64,000 nt of DNA from the NCBI GenBank assembly GCA_963803845.1, contig CAWDNZ010000005.1, forward strand, positions 1,240,001 to 1,304,000. Reading direction: 5' to 3'. The DNA comes from JABDIY01 sp963803845. GTDB lineage: Bacteria; Actinomycetota; Acidimicrobiia; Acidimicrobiales; SZUA-35. The notes below the pieces were generated by a model. It worked only from the letters and a program-made list of their open reading frames with translations, was not told where the DNA came from and ran no database searches. Made by a program: the position numbers and the translations under genes. Of this stretch, positions 34,218 to 44,464 are shown piece by piece. Each line of letters opens with the position of its first letter. Within the stretch, counting starts at the first letter, position 1.

Positions 34218-34897
34218 CAGTCGTACACGCCCCGACTCTGGTCTCGGACGATTGAGCCATGCGAGAGTTCGATGACTCGACGCCGCATCGTGTCAACGAT
34301 GCCGCGGTCGTGGGTGGCCATGACCACCGTGGTGTTGGCAGAGCGATTGATCCGATCCAAGAGCCACATGATGCCGTTTGCGGTCTGGGGGTCCAAGTTA
34401 CCGGTGGGCTCGTCGGCCAGCAGGATGACGGGTCGATTGACGAACGCACGAGCGATGGAGACGCGTTGTTGTTCACCGCCGGAGAGCTGGTTGGGGTATT
34501 TCTCCATCTTGTCGCCAAGACCGACCAGCTCACAGATAGCTGGCACCTGGGTTTCGATGATGTGTTTCGGCTTGCCGATGACCTCGAGGGCGAAGCTCAC
34601 ATTTTCGCGAACCGTCCGGGACGGCAACAATTTGAAGTCCTGAAAGACGCACCCGATCTGACGACGAAGCAGCGGCACCTTCCAGGGGTGGAGTTCGCCA
34701 ACATCCTTACCGTTCACCAGTACCCGGCCCGAGTCGGGGACCTCTTGCTTGTTCAACAACCGCAAGAACGTGGACTTGCCGGATCCGGAAGGACCAACGA
34801 GAAAAACGAACTCACCCTTGTTGATTTCGGCGTTCGCATCTTTCAAGGCGATCGGCGACCCCTTGTATTCCTTTGTTACGTTCTCAAGTTTGATCAA
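34217..34897 (-). CDS. ftsE: Cell-division ATP-binding protein FtsE
   Basis: 226 aa. ATPase that powers FtsX. Walker A GPSGSGKST near residues 36-44, Q-loop CVFQDFKLLPSRTV, signature LSGGEQQRVSIARA, Walker B ILLADEPTGNLDP and H-loop MATHDRGIVDTM. ATG start. Gene order prfB, ftsE, ftsX matches that known in mycobacteria. Confidence 0.97.
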   Translation of the reverse strand: MIKLENVTKEYKGSPIALKDANAEINKGEFVFLVGPSGSGKSTFLRLLNKQEVPDSGRVLVNGKDVGELHPWKVPLLRRQIGCVFQDFKLLPSRTVRENVSFALEVIGKPKHIIETQVPAICELVGLGDKMEKYPNQLSGGEQQRVSIARAFVNRPVILLADEPTGNLDPQTANGIMWLLDRINRSANTTVVMATHDRGIVDTMRRRVIELSHGSIVRDQSRGVYD

Positions 34898-34955
34898 GAA
34901 ATGTCCCTCATCAGATCAGCACACAAATCTAGTTCAAGACTTGAGCTTGATGCGG

Positions 34956-36062
34956 TCATGACGCGCGCACACGGCGCCAGCGAAGCCATGCTTCCATGAA
35001 GGGTTCGACATCTCCGTCCAGCACGCCCCTCGGATTGCCCGAGGTCAGCTGGCTTCGTTCGTCCTTTACCTGCTCATAGGGCTGCAGGACGTAGCTACGG
35101 ATCTGGCTGCCCCACTCGGTGCTCTTGGATTCACCGGCCTCGGCCGCCAGTTCGTCCTCGCGCTTCTGCCTCTCCAACTCCAGTAGTCGCACGGTCAGCT
35201 GCTTCATGCACGTCTCGCGGTTTTGGTGCTGGCTGCGTTCCTGCTGGGACGAGACAACTACCCCGGTGGGCAGGTGAGTGATACGGACCGCGGAGTCGGT
35301 GGTGTTGACGTGCTGGCCACCGGCACCCGACGAGCGAAAGACGTCTACTCGCAGGTCCTTGTCGGGAATATCGATCGACTGAGCGGACTCGGCTACGTCT
35401 GGCCACACGCTGAAGCTGGCAAAGGCGGTATGCCGGCGGGCCTGCTGGTCGAAAGGCGAGATCCGCACCAGTCGGTGAACCCCCCGCTCGGCCTGAAGCA
35501 GACCGTACGCGTAGCGGCCGCGGATGGTGAAGGCGGCCGTGGTGATGCCGGCCTCGCCACCTTCCTGCCAGTCCTCGACCTCCAGTGCGAACCCCTTGTT
35601 CTTGGCCCACCGTTCGTACATCCGAAACAACATCTCGGCCCAGTCTTGACTGTCGGTGCCGCCGGCCCCGCTGTTGATTTGGCACACCGCATCACCATGG
35701 TCGTATTCGCCGGTGAATAGGGCACGCAGTTCCAGCTGAGCGAACCGATCGGTGAGGCTCTCAGACAGCTCGGCGATCTCCTCGTCCAGAGTGCCATCGC
35801 CTTCCTCAACCGCCAACTCCACCAGGGCTTCGAGGTCACCAATGCCAGCACCCAACTCCTCATAGAGATCCAGATCACCTTTCACAGACGTGAATTCGGT
35901 CTGGACCTCTCGAGCCCGGTCGGCGTCGTCCCAAAGATCAGGACGACCCATCTCGGCCTCCAGTTGAGGCAGGCGGGCCTGCAATGCCCCAACCTTCAGA
36001 TATTCGTCGGCCTCAATCAGGTCACGGCGGAGTCGCTCGATGGTGTCATCAATCTCAGCCAC
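34956..36062 (-). CDS. prfB: Peptide chain release factor 2
   Basis: 368 aa. Terminates translation at UGA and UAA. The stop-codon recognition motif is SPF in HRLVRISPFDQQARR and the catalytic GGQ is in RSSGAGGQHVNTTDSAVRI. Starts at GTG 36062, directly after the secA stop. There is no interrupting in-frame UGA near codon 25, so the autoregulatory programmed frameshift of many prfB genes is absent here. The gene is read as one frame throughout. Confidence 0.96.
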   Translation of the reverse strand: MAEIDDTIERLRRDLIEADEYLKVGALQARLPQLEAEMGRPDLWDDADRAREVQTEFTSVKGDLDLYEELGAGIGDLEALVELAVEEGDGTLDEEIAELSESLTDRFAQLELRALFTGEYDHGDAVCQINSGAGGTDSQDWAEMLFRMYERWAKNKGFALEVEDWQEGGEAGITTAAFTIRGRYAYGLLQAERGVHRLVRISPFDQQARRHTAFASFSVWPDVAESAQSIDIPDKDLRVDVFRSSGAGGQHVNTTDSAVRITHLPTGVVVSSQQERSQHQNRETCMKQLTVRLLELERQKREDELAAEAGESKSTEWGSQIRSYVLQPYEQVKDERSQLTSGNPRGVLDGDVEPFMEAWLRWRRVRAS

Positions 36063-38822
36063 CTATGCAGCCCCGTGGCACTTTTTGAACTTGGTGCCAC
36101 TCCCACACGGACACGGTTCGTTGCGGCCAGTGTTGGCCCACTCGTCGTTGATCTTGGGTTTGGCCACGCGATCCACTGGCGCCTTCGGTGCATTGGGATC
36201 GATTGCAGCATTCACGTCGGCTTTTTCGGCATGCATGTCGGTGGTGGTGGGGACCGGGGCGTTCAGCCCCTTGGCCTTCACATCGCTGGACTCGACCGAT
36301 GACTCGGGGGCCTTGGATTCCTCTGGAGGAGGTGATGTGGGCTTTTGAACCATCTGCACGTGCATGATGTAGCGGACATAGTCGGTCTCCAGCGCGGTCA
36401 TCATTCCGGAGAACATGTCGAACCCCTCACGCTGGAACTCGGTGAGCGGATCCCGCTGGCCCATGGCCCGGAGGCCGATGCCCTCACGCAGCTGATCCAT
36501 CTCGGTGAGATGCTCGCGCCACCGCTGGTCGATCAACTGCAGCATGATCTGATTCTCGACCTGGCGCATGACTTCGGAACCAAGTTCGGCTTCCCGTTTT
36601 TCATAGACTCCGGTGGCATCTTCCACCAGCGTCTCGCGCAAGCCCTTCAATCCATTGACATCTACCAGATCGTCCTCGGTCAGCTCGGTGGGCCAGAACT
36701 GCCGTGTGTCGGCGAGCAATGCCTCGAGATCCCAGGTGTCTTCCAGATCATCGCCACAGTGGGTTGCCACAAGGCCGTTTGCGGTGGTAGCGATGGCAGC
36801 AAGGGTGTCGTCGCGGAGATCACCCTGCTCTATCAACTGCAGCCGTCGGGCATAGATGACCTTGCGCTGCTGGTTGAATACCTCGTCGTACTTCAGGACG
36901 TTCTTGCGGGTTTCGGCGTTCCGCTGTTCCACCGTTTGCTGGGCTCGTTCCACCGACTTGGTGACCAGTTTGGACTCGATCGGGACATCGTCGGGCATGG
37001 CCCGATCCATTACCGAACTCATTGCTCCGGTAGCGAAGATACGCATCAAATCGTCGTCGAGACTCAGGTAGAAACGGCTTTCGCCCGGGTCACCCTGACG
37101 CCCCGAACGACCACGTAACTGATTGTCGATCCGGCGGGACTCGTGCCGCTCGGTAGCGAGCACATAGAGCCCACCGGCCTCGATGACCCGCTTGTTGTTG
37201 ACACTACAGATGCCGCCCCAGTAGTCGAGACGCTTCTGGTAATACGCTTCGGCTTCGGGGTCCGGGTCGGGCCCACCGAGTTCGTAACCCTCGGCATGGG
37301 TGTCTCGCTCGGCCAGTTTCTCCGCATTGCCGCCCAACACGATGTCAACACCACGACCGGCCATGTTGGTGGCGACGGTGACCGCTCCCGGCTGGCCCGC
37401 CTGGGCAACGATGTCGGCCTCCCGAAAGTGCTGCTTGGCGTTGAGGACTTCGTGGGCGATGCCCTTTTCATTGAAGAGACGGCTGATCTTCTCGGACTTC
37501 TCCACCGATGCGGTTCCAACGAGAATGGGCTGACCGTTTCGTACCCGCTCGAAAACGTCTTCGACCACAGATTCGTATTTGCCTTCTTCGGTCTTGTAGA
37601 TCAGATCGGGTTGATCCAGTCGGACAAGTGGCTCGTTGGTGGGGATGGGCACCACGGGAAGGTTGTACGTTGTCTCCAGTTCGGCGGCGTCTGATTGCGC
37701 AGTACCGGTCATGCCGGAGAGTTTTTCGTACATGCGGAAGTAGTTCTGCAGCGTGACCGTGGCCATGGTCTGCTGCTCCTCCTTGATCGCAACGCCCTCT
37801 TTCGACTCCACCGCTTGGTGGAGACCGTCAGACCAGCGCCGACCTTCCAAGACGCGTCCGGTGAACTCATCGACGATCTTCACCTCACCGTCGGCGATCA
37901 GGTAGTCCTTGTCTAACTTGAACAGCTCCTTGGCTCGAAGGGATTGGTTGAGGTGGTGAACGAGGTCGCCTTGGACGCCGTCGTAGAGGTTCTCGATGCC
38001 AAGAGCGGCCTCCACGGTGTTGATGCCTTCTTCGGTAACGGTGACGAGGCGTTTCTCTTCGTCCACTTCATAGTCGATCTCGGGTTTGAGGCGAGCCGCG
38101 ATCTGGGAGAAACGCGTGTACAGGTCGGCAGCGCCCTTGACCTTGCCGCTGATGATCAGTGGGGTTCGGGCCTCGTCGATCAGGATGGAGTCGATCTCGT
38201 CGACGATGGCGTAATTGTGACCCCGCTGGGTCATGGCCTCCTTGGTTCGGGCCATGTTGTCTCGGAGGTAGTCGAACCCGAACTCGTTGTTTGTGCCATA
38301 GGTGATGTCTCGGGCGTACTGCTCCCGCTTCACCGCACTGTCGTTCATCCCGGGAACCACGAGACCGTACGACAGACCCAGCCAGTTGTGGAGTCGTCCC
38401 ATCCACTCCGCATCGCGCGACGCCAAGTACTCGTTGACCGTGACAATGTGGACCCCCTTCCCCCCGAGAGCGTTGAGGTACACCGGGAGGGTGGAGACGA
38501 GGGTCTTGCCCTCACCGGTCTTCATTTCAGCAACCCAGCCGAAGTGAAGAGCGGCCCCGCCCATCAGCTGAACGTCATAGTGCCGCTGACCAAGGACCCG
38601 TTTGGCCCCCTCTCGGGTGACGGCGAATGCTTCCACCAGGATGTGGTCCAGGGTCTCCCCGTTGTCCAGCCTGGTCCGGAACTCCGCTGTCTTGGCCTTC
38701 AGCTCATCGTCAGTGAGCTTCTCGATTTCCGGTTCGATCGCGTTGACGGGAGCAACAACTGATTGGATGTTTTTCAGGCGCTTACCGTCGCCTGCTTTGA
38801 GAATCTTGTCGAAGAGCTTCAT
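36063..38822 (-). CDS. secA: Preprotein translocase ATPase SecA
   Basis: 919 aa motor of Sec export. Walker A region AEMKTGEGKTLVSTLPVYLN, DEAD-like Walker B IVDEIDSILIDEARTPLI, the second ATPase domain (VATNMAGRGVDIVLGGNAEK; GRSGRQGDPGESRFYLS), the helical scaffold, and a C-terminal zinc module NEPCPCGSGTKFKKCHGAA. ATG start at 38822; stop touches the prfB start. The upstream gene, a serpin, is divergent with about 110 bp between starts, likely holding both promoters. Confidence 0.98.
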   Translation of the reverse strand: MKLFDKILKAGDGKRLKNIQSVVAPVNAIEPEIEKLTDDELKAKTAEFRTRLDNGETLDHILVEAFAVTREGAKRVLGQRHYDVQLMGGAALHFGWVAEMKTGEGKTLVSTLPVYLNALGGKGVHIVTVNEYLASRDAEWMGRLHNWLGLSYGLVVPGMNDSAVKREQYARDITYGTNNEFGFDYLRDNMARTKEAMTQRGHNYAIVDEIDSILIDEARTPLIISGKVKGAADLYTRFSQIAARLKPEIDYEVDEEKRLVTVTEEGINTVEAALGIENLYDGVQGDLVHHLNQSLRAKELFKLDKDYLIADGEVKIVDEFTGRVLEGRRWSDGLHQAVESKEGVAIKEEQQTMATVTLQNYFRMYEKLSGMTGTAQSDAAELETTYNLPVVPIPTNEPLVRLDQPDLIYKTEEGKYESVVEDVFERVRNGQPILVGTASVEKSEKISRLFNEKGIAHEVLNAKQHFREADIVAQAGQPGAVTVATNMAGRGVDIVLGGNAEKLAERDTHAEGYELGGPDPDPEAEAYYQKRLDYWGGICSVNNKRVIEAGGLYVLATERHESRRIDNQLRGRSGRQGDPGESRFYLSLDDDLMRIFATGAMSSVMDRAMPDDVPIESKLVTKSVERAQQTVEQRNAETRKNVLKYDEVFNQQRKVIYARRLQLIEQGDLRDDTLAAIATTANGLVATHCGDDLEDTWDLEALLADTRQFWPTELTEDDLVDVNGLKGLRETLVEDATGVYEKREAELGSEVMRQVENQIMLQLIDQRWREHLTEMDQLREGIGLRAMGQRDPLTEFQREGFDMFSGMMTALETDYVRYIMHVQMVQKPTSPPPEESKAPESSVESSDVKAKGLNAPVPTTTDMHAEKADVNAAIDPNAPKAPVDRVAKPKINDEWANTGRNEPCPCGSGTKFKKCHGAA

Positions 38823-38932
38823 AGCGCTCTACCAGCGTACTCCCGTAGGTCCGCAGCGCTGGACAGCCCCCGCCATCCATCGGTCACAGCTCGGGTGCGG
38901 AACTTTCCGCCCCGCAGCGTCGTCGTAGGACC

Positions 38933-40255
38933 ATGGATCTCACCACCCGTCGACGCTTTCTCGCTCTTGTCCTGGCCAGCGCGGCCGTCTCCGCCTGCGG
39001 GGCATCGTCGTCCCCAGGCGGTTTGGACGACGGCAGCGGCGGAACGAACCCCACGCCACCGTCGGATCCGGAGCTCGGTGACATCGAGACGATTGGCCAT
39101 TCCTTCGAGCGAATTTCCTCACCAGGAGGGGGCACTGCAGCGGTTGACGGGGACCGGCAATTGGCGGCTGAGCTCTATTCTCTCCTGGCCCAGGACAGCC
39201 AGGAGAACTTCATCTTCTCGCCGTTCAGCATCGCTTCGGCCTTCTCCATGCTCATGGCCGGGGCTCGAAACCAGTCCGCGGACCAGCTGGCAGCCGCCTT
39301 GGGAGGCTTGGGCCAAGAGTGGGACGAATCACGCAACGCCCTGGATGAAATTGTGCGTGCAGCGAGCCAGGTTCCCGACGGTGCCGAGCCATTGGAGCTG
39401 GACATCGCCAACGCTCCGTTCGGCCAGACGGGCTTCCCATTCGAGGAGGATTTCATTCGCGTGTTGGCGCAGTATTACGGCGCCGACATGCGAGCGCTAG
39501 ATTTCACCTCCGATCCCGAAGCAGCGCGCCAACTCATCAACGCCTGGGTGGCCGATCAGACGAGGGATCGAATCCCGGATCTGCTGCCCGAGGGCAGCAT
39601 CGATGCATTGGTTCGATTGGTTCTTGTGAATACGGTCTTCTTCAAGGCCACCTGGCTCACCGAATTCGATCCGGCCCGAACCAGCGATCAGGCGTTCACG
39701 CTGCCGGATGGGTCAGCGGCCATGGTCCCAACCATGAACGGCTCCGTCCGTACCACCTATGGCACGGGCGAGGGCTGGCAGATGGTTCGCCTGCCGTACT
39801 GGGGTGGCTATTCGATGATGGTGGTGGTTCCCGATGCGGGGGAACTGGCGAACGTCGAGCGGCGGATGGACAGCGGATTCCTCGAGAACCTGTCGGCAAC
39901 CCAATCGGACTATGCCGTTTCGCTGTCATTTCCCAAATTCAACTTCAAGACGGCGCAAGACCTGATCCCTCTGTTCCAACAGCTGGGAGTGGTCGACGTG
40001 TTCAGCGAAACACTCGCCGACCTCACCGGCATCGCTCCGGCCAACCTCTACGTGTCGGGGGCCTTCCATCAGGCCACGATCGAAGTAGACGAAATTGGTA
40101 CCACGGCAACAGCCGCAACCGCGCTAGTGATCAGTACAACATCAGCGCCGGAACCAGTGAGCCTGAGCGTCGATCGACCGTTCCTGTTCGTGATACAGCA
40201 CGATCAGAGCGGCGAGCCACTCTTCATCGGCCGGGTTGCCGACCCTCGCAGCTGA
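38933..40255 (+). CDS. Serpin-type lipoprotein with twin-arginine-like signal
   Basis: 440 aa. Signal TTRRRFLALVLASAAVSAC has an RRRF twin-arginine-like motif and a lipobox Cys at about residue 22, then a Gly/Ser/Pro linker, then a serpin domain (~75-440). Serpin features: ENFIFSPFSIASAFSMLMAGA, LVLVNTVFFKATWLTEFDP, and before the reactive centre loop EVDEIGTTATAATALVIS, i.e. a hinge of the inhibitory type, ending with VDRPFLFVIQHDQSGEPLFIG. The P1 residue cannot be fixed without a model. Probably an envelope inhibitor of serine or cysteine proteases; transport route is inferred. Confidence 0.9.
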   Translation: MDLTTRRRFLALVLASAAVSACGASSSPGGLDDGSGGTNPTPPSDPELGDIETIGHSFERISSPGGGTAAVDGDRQLAAELYSLLAQDSQENFIFSPFSIASAFSMLMAGARNQSADQLAAALGGLGQEWDESRNALDEIVRAASQVPDGAEPLELDIANAPFGQTGFPFEEDFIRVLAQYYGADMRALDFTSDPEAARQLINAWVADQTRDRIPDLLPEGSIDALVRLVLVNTVFFKATWLTEFDPARTSDQAFTLPDGSAAMVPTMNGSVRTTYGTGEGWQMVRLPYWGGYSMMVVVPDAGELANVERRMDSGFLENLSATQSDYAVSLSFPKFNFKTAQDLIPLFQQLGVVDVFSETLADLTGIAPANLYVSGAFHQATIEVDEIGTTATAATALVISTTSAPEPVSLSVDRPFLFVIQHDQSGEPLFIGRVADPRS

Positions 40256-40258
40256 TAC

Positions 40259-40864
40259 TCAGGAAAGAACTCCGGCCGACGAATTGGCGCTCACACCACG
40301 AAGCGTCACGAGCAGTGCAAAGAGTTCCCGCTCCATTGCCGCCTCGGCCAGTGCATCCCCGTTGATGTCGGCGATGCTTTCCACCGACGCCAGGCGATCA
40401 ACCAAGTCCACCTGTCGGGCCGGGATGCTGGCTCGTCGAGGGTGGCTGTTGATCGCTCGCAGCAACGACTGTGCGGCCCGCTGGTCTATGAATATGTGGC
40501 CCCGCACCAGCGTCTTGACAATGGTGGGTCCCAGACGGATCGCAACATTCTTGTCCACTGCCCCATTCGCGCCGGCGAGTAGAGCGGGGGCCAGTTCGTC
40601 GTTCGGCCCACCAACCGCCAGCACCGCGCTGATGGGCATCAGGTCTCGCAGGGTGCTGATGATTTCGAGTGCGTCTCCTTGCGTCGGCGTCAGATCGACC
40701 ACCACGATCTTTGGGGGATGGTCGTTGATCACCGGGCCAAGCTGACTGGGAATATCGGCCTCCGCCACCACCTGGATCTCAGCATCCCGCTCCAACGCGG
40801 TCATGAGTTCTCGCCGGTAGATCTCGTGGTCATCGCAGAGGGCGACGGTTGTGGCGCGTTCCAT
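40259..40864 (-). CDS. Stand-alone response-regulator receiver protein
   Basis: 201 aa. Receiver-like fold: VALCDDHEIYRREL with the acidic pair, phosphoacceptor region IVVVDLTPTQGDALEII, AVLAVGGPNDELAP in the Ser/Thr position and AVDKNVAIRLGP with the conserved Lys. The N-terminal half resembles NarL-type receivers, but the C-terminal ~70 residues are helical with no recognisable HTH. Start ATG at 40864 (GTG at 40867 is also open). It converges on the serpin gene three bases away and is divergent from comF. No histidine kinase is adjacent. Confidence 0.75.
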   Translation of the reverse strand: MERATTVALCDDHEIYRRELMTALERDAEIQVVAEADIPSQLGPVINDHPPKIVVVDLTPTQGDALEIISTLRDLMPISAVLAVGGPNDELAPALLAGANGAVDKNVAIRLGPTIVKTLVRGHIFIDQRAAQSLLRAINSHPRRASIPARQVDLVDRLASVESIADINGDALAEAAMERELFALLVTLRGVSANSSAGVLS

Positions 40865-40973
40865 CACGTGGTTGGTATCGACCCATCCAACCGTTTCCTG
40901 AAGGCATTCACGTCGCCTCAGACCCGTGGGATTTGTTCGCGTCTATTTGCTCTTAATAACGTACACTTACATT

Positions 40974-41594
40974 ATGCTGTTGGAGCGGGGCTGCGGAGGA
41001 TGCCGACGTCCATTGACACGGTCAAGGAGCTCGGCTGCGCTATCTCGTATCTGTACCGAGTGCGCCGATGCACTTCGGCCTGCCCCACCCTCGTCGATCC
41101 CCGGCCTCCACGACGTTGTAGCCGTGTGGGAGTACGAGCCGGCCATGGCGGGAATCATCCAGGCCGTGAAGCGGGGCGGACGACCCGATTTGTTGCAGAG
41201 CTTGGCGGTGCCGCTCGCAAGGAACACTCGCCCGTATCTTCAATCGTCCACCATCATCACGTGGGTGCCGGCCAGCCCGAAGGGGCGTCGCCGCCGTGGT
41301 TTCGACCAGGGCCGACTTCTCGCCAATGCGGTGGCCAGCGAACTCGGCGTGGAAGCCGCCCCCTCCCTCACCCGCAGCGGGCGAGCCCAGTTCGGCAGCA
41401 ATCGCACCGCCCGCTTGGAGGGACCGCGGCTACGCATCCGGCCGGACTGGACACACCGACCCCCCTCGGGCCAGATTGTTCTGATCGACGATGTAATCAC
41501 AACAGGGGCGTCGATGGCGGCGGCGGCGGCGTGCCTCGGTCTCCTCCACCCCGACGCAAATCTCATCGGCGCCGCACTAGCAATGAAGCCGTGA
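40974..41594 (+). CDS. ComF-like phosphoribosyltransferase
   Basis: About 206 aa from ATG 40974; the frame also opens at 40926. N-terminal zinc-ribbon CGGCRRPLTRSRSSAALSRI with a second pair in CTECADALRP, a middle region VPASPKGRRRRGFDQGRLLA and the PRPP-binding loop IVLIDDVITTGASMAAAAA. The family includes ComF of natural transformation. The neighbours here are not competence genes, so DNA-uptake function is unproven. The start is preceded by an AT-rich stretch, no clear SD. Confidence 0.85.
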   Translation: MLLERGCGGCRRPLTRSRSSAALSRICTECADALRPAPPSSIPGLHDVVAVWEYEPAMAGIIQAVKRGGRPDLLQSLAVPLARNTRPYLQSSTIITWVPASPKGRRRRGFDQGRLLANAVASELGVEAAPSLTRSGRAQFGSNRTARLEGPRLRIRPDWTHRPPSGQIVLIDDVITTGASMAAAAACLGLLHPDANLIGAALAMKP

Positions 41595-41664
41595 CAACAG
41601 CCAGAAAGCCAACGTCCTCGCTCAACCGTCCGCTCACTCCTCGTAAATCTCAGCGACGGCGATG

Positions 41665-41844
41665 TCAGCGTTCGGTGGAAACCGCCGAACCAAGCGTTGG
41701 ACTTGGTTGCTCTGCGTCAACCGCCGTGCCCAGCACGGTAACGCTGGGTTGGTTCAACGGGTCCTGGTCGGCCTTGGAACCAGTGTTACATCCCGTCATA
41801 CCAACAGCCACCAGGGCTGCAACGAAGATCGGGCGCCAATTCAT
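41665..41844 (-). CDS. Small predicted lipoprotein
   Basis: 59 aa from ATG 41844: a 15-residue hydrophobic signal (RPIFVAALVAVGMTGC) with lipobox GMTGC, then a short Ser/Thr/Pro-rich tail. Its start overlaps the stop of the MauE-like gene (ATGA), so the two are co-translated. Too short for a folded domain beyond the anchor; may be a tether or processing remnant. Confidence 0.6.
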   Translation of the reverse strand: MNWRPIFVAALVAVGMTGCNTGSKADQDPLNQPSVTVLGTAVDAEQPSPTLGSAVSTER

Positions 41845-42320
41845 GAGGTCACGGTAGACCGCGCCGTGAGGCTTCGAATGGATATCGCACCGACTCCGAC
41901 GAGTGCCAATGCGAGAACGTATTCCAACATGCTTGGCCATACTAGGCGATCGTTTAGCGTGGCCAAGACCGCCATGGCCATCAACCCGACGTTACGAAGC
42001 ACATGCCCCCAATTCACCGGCGCATCGCTTGTTCCACCAAAACACCGGCAGGGAACCAGCCGGCCGGTTCGAATGGTGGTCACGAGAACCACCGTGAATG
42101 CGGCCAGAAGAGCGAAAGAAACCACTCCACCCCAGCCAGGCATGGCGATGAGGGCGATCGCCGTCGCCGCCTCGGCCACGGGCACCAGAATCGCCAGCAA
42201 CTGAGCGCGGGGAAGACCCAGTTGGTCGAAGCCGGTGACCGTTCCCGCTCGATCCCGGAGCTTCGCTACCGCCGCCCAGAGCAGAACACCAGCGAGGATT
42301 ACGGCGAAGATCGTTCCCAA
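41841..42320 (-). CDS. MauE/DoxX-like membrane protein
   Basis: 159 aa with four helices (MGTIFAVILAGVLLWAAVAKL; LLAILVPVAEAATAIALIAM; VVSFALLAAFTVVLVTTIR; LEYVLALALVGVGAISIR). A PCRCFGG cysteine motif in the loop after helix three matches MauE-family proteins, proposed to help disulfide formation or quinone-linked oxidation in the periplasm. Precedes the small lipoprotein. ATG start; ahcY lies upstream on the same strand 33 bp away. Confidence 0.78.
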   Translation of the reverse strand: MGTIFAVILAGVLLWAAVAKLRDRAGTVTGFDQLGLPRAQLLAILVPVAEAATAIALIAMPGWGGVVSFALLAAFTVVLVTTIRTGRLVPCRCFGGTSDAPVNWGHVLRNVGLMAMAVLATLNDRLVWPSMLEYVLALALVGVGAISIRSLTARSTVTS

Positions 42321-42353
42321 TTGAGGTTCCGGTTCTTCGGTGGTGGTTGTTGG

Positions 42354-43826
<1,473 letters not shown>

Positions 43827-43896
43827 GCGCCCAAGCGTAGAGCCCGGTTTCCCGCCGGGTGGGATTCAACGGCTCCGTTTTGGGCACACTGTTGCA

Positions 43897-44334
43897 ATGG
43901 CTCATTATGAAACCTCCGCTACTACTCCCCTCAGCCCCGCCGATGCCTTTGCAAAGATGGCCGACATGACCAACTTCGCCCAATGGGATCCGGGCGTACA
44001 GTCGGCCAAGCAGGTAGCCGGAACCGAACCGGGGCTCAACGCTGCGTACGAGCTGGTGGTGAACGGCGTGGGACCAGCACCCGCTCTCCCGTTGAAGTAT
44101 GTGGTCAAAGAGTTCGAAGCCGGCCGCCGTTTCCGGGCGTTGGCCAAGGCGAAATTCTTCTACTCAGATGACATCGTGACCGTGGCCCCGGATGGCACGG
44201 GCAGCGTTGTGACCTACGAGGCCGATCTCGTTCTGAACGGACCCTTCAAGATCTTCGACCCGCTTCTCAAGCCGATCTTCAACCGAATCGGCGATGCCGC
44301 CGCCGAGGGGCTCAAAACGTTCCTCAATCCTTAG
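43897..44334 (+). CDS. SRPBCC-family protein
   Basis: 145 aa from ATG 43897 (the frame also opens earlier, at 43798, inside the ahcY antisense). START/Bet v1-like fold pattern: MAHYETSATTPLSPADAFAK, ADMTNFAQWDPGV, a beta-grip core RFRALAKAKFFYSDDIVTV and the last helix NRIGDAAAEGLKTFL. Such proteins bind hydrophobic ligands or act as small cyclase/activator components. Faces the ahcY gene divergently across about 70 bp; function unknown. Confidence 0.78.
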   Translation: MAHYETSATTPLSPADAFAKMADMTNFAQWDPGVQSAKQVAGTEPGLNAAYELVVNGVGPAPALPLKYVVKEFEAGRRFRALAKAKFFYSDDIVTVAPDGTGSVVTYEADLVLNGPFKIFDPLLKPIFNRIGDAAAEGLKTFLNP

Positions 44335-44373
44335 AAGCCTGGAAATCGGGCTGTTTGGGGCCCAAAGTCACCC

Positions 44374-44400
44374 TCCCCAAATGGGGAAATTCTCTTTTGC
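44374..44400. terminator. Possible bidirectional terminator between convergent genes
   Basis: A 6-bp stem (44374-44379 with 44382-44387) with a 2-base loop, followed on plus by AATTCTCTTTT, T-rich. It lies in the 130 bp between the convergent SRPBCC gene and the isomerase. Thermodynamically small, so only moderately likely. Confidence 0.4.
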
Positions 44401-44464
44401 CCTGCGGATAGAACCTGAGAGGCCTGTGGGTGACCCGACTGATCAGGCTCAGCTCACCTGGTAA

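Noticed and set aside
34956..36062. Programmed frameshift in prfB
   Set aside because: The gene reads as a single open frame with no early in-frame UGA.
44395..44462. A TPP-riboswitch-like arrangement (CTGAGA then CTGATCAGG)
   Set aside because: Only fragments match, the thiamin core is missing, no thiamin gene follows, and both flanking genes are convergent here.
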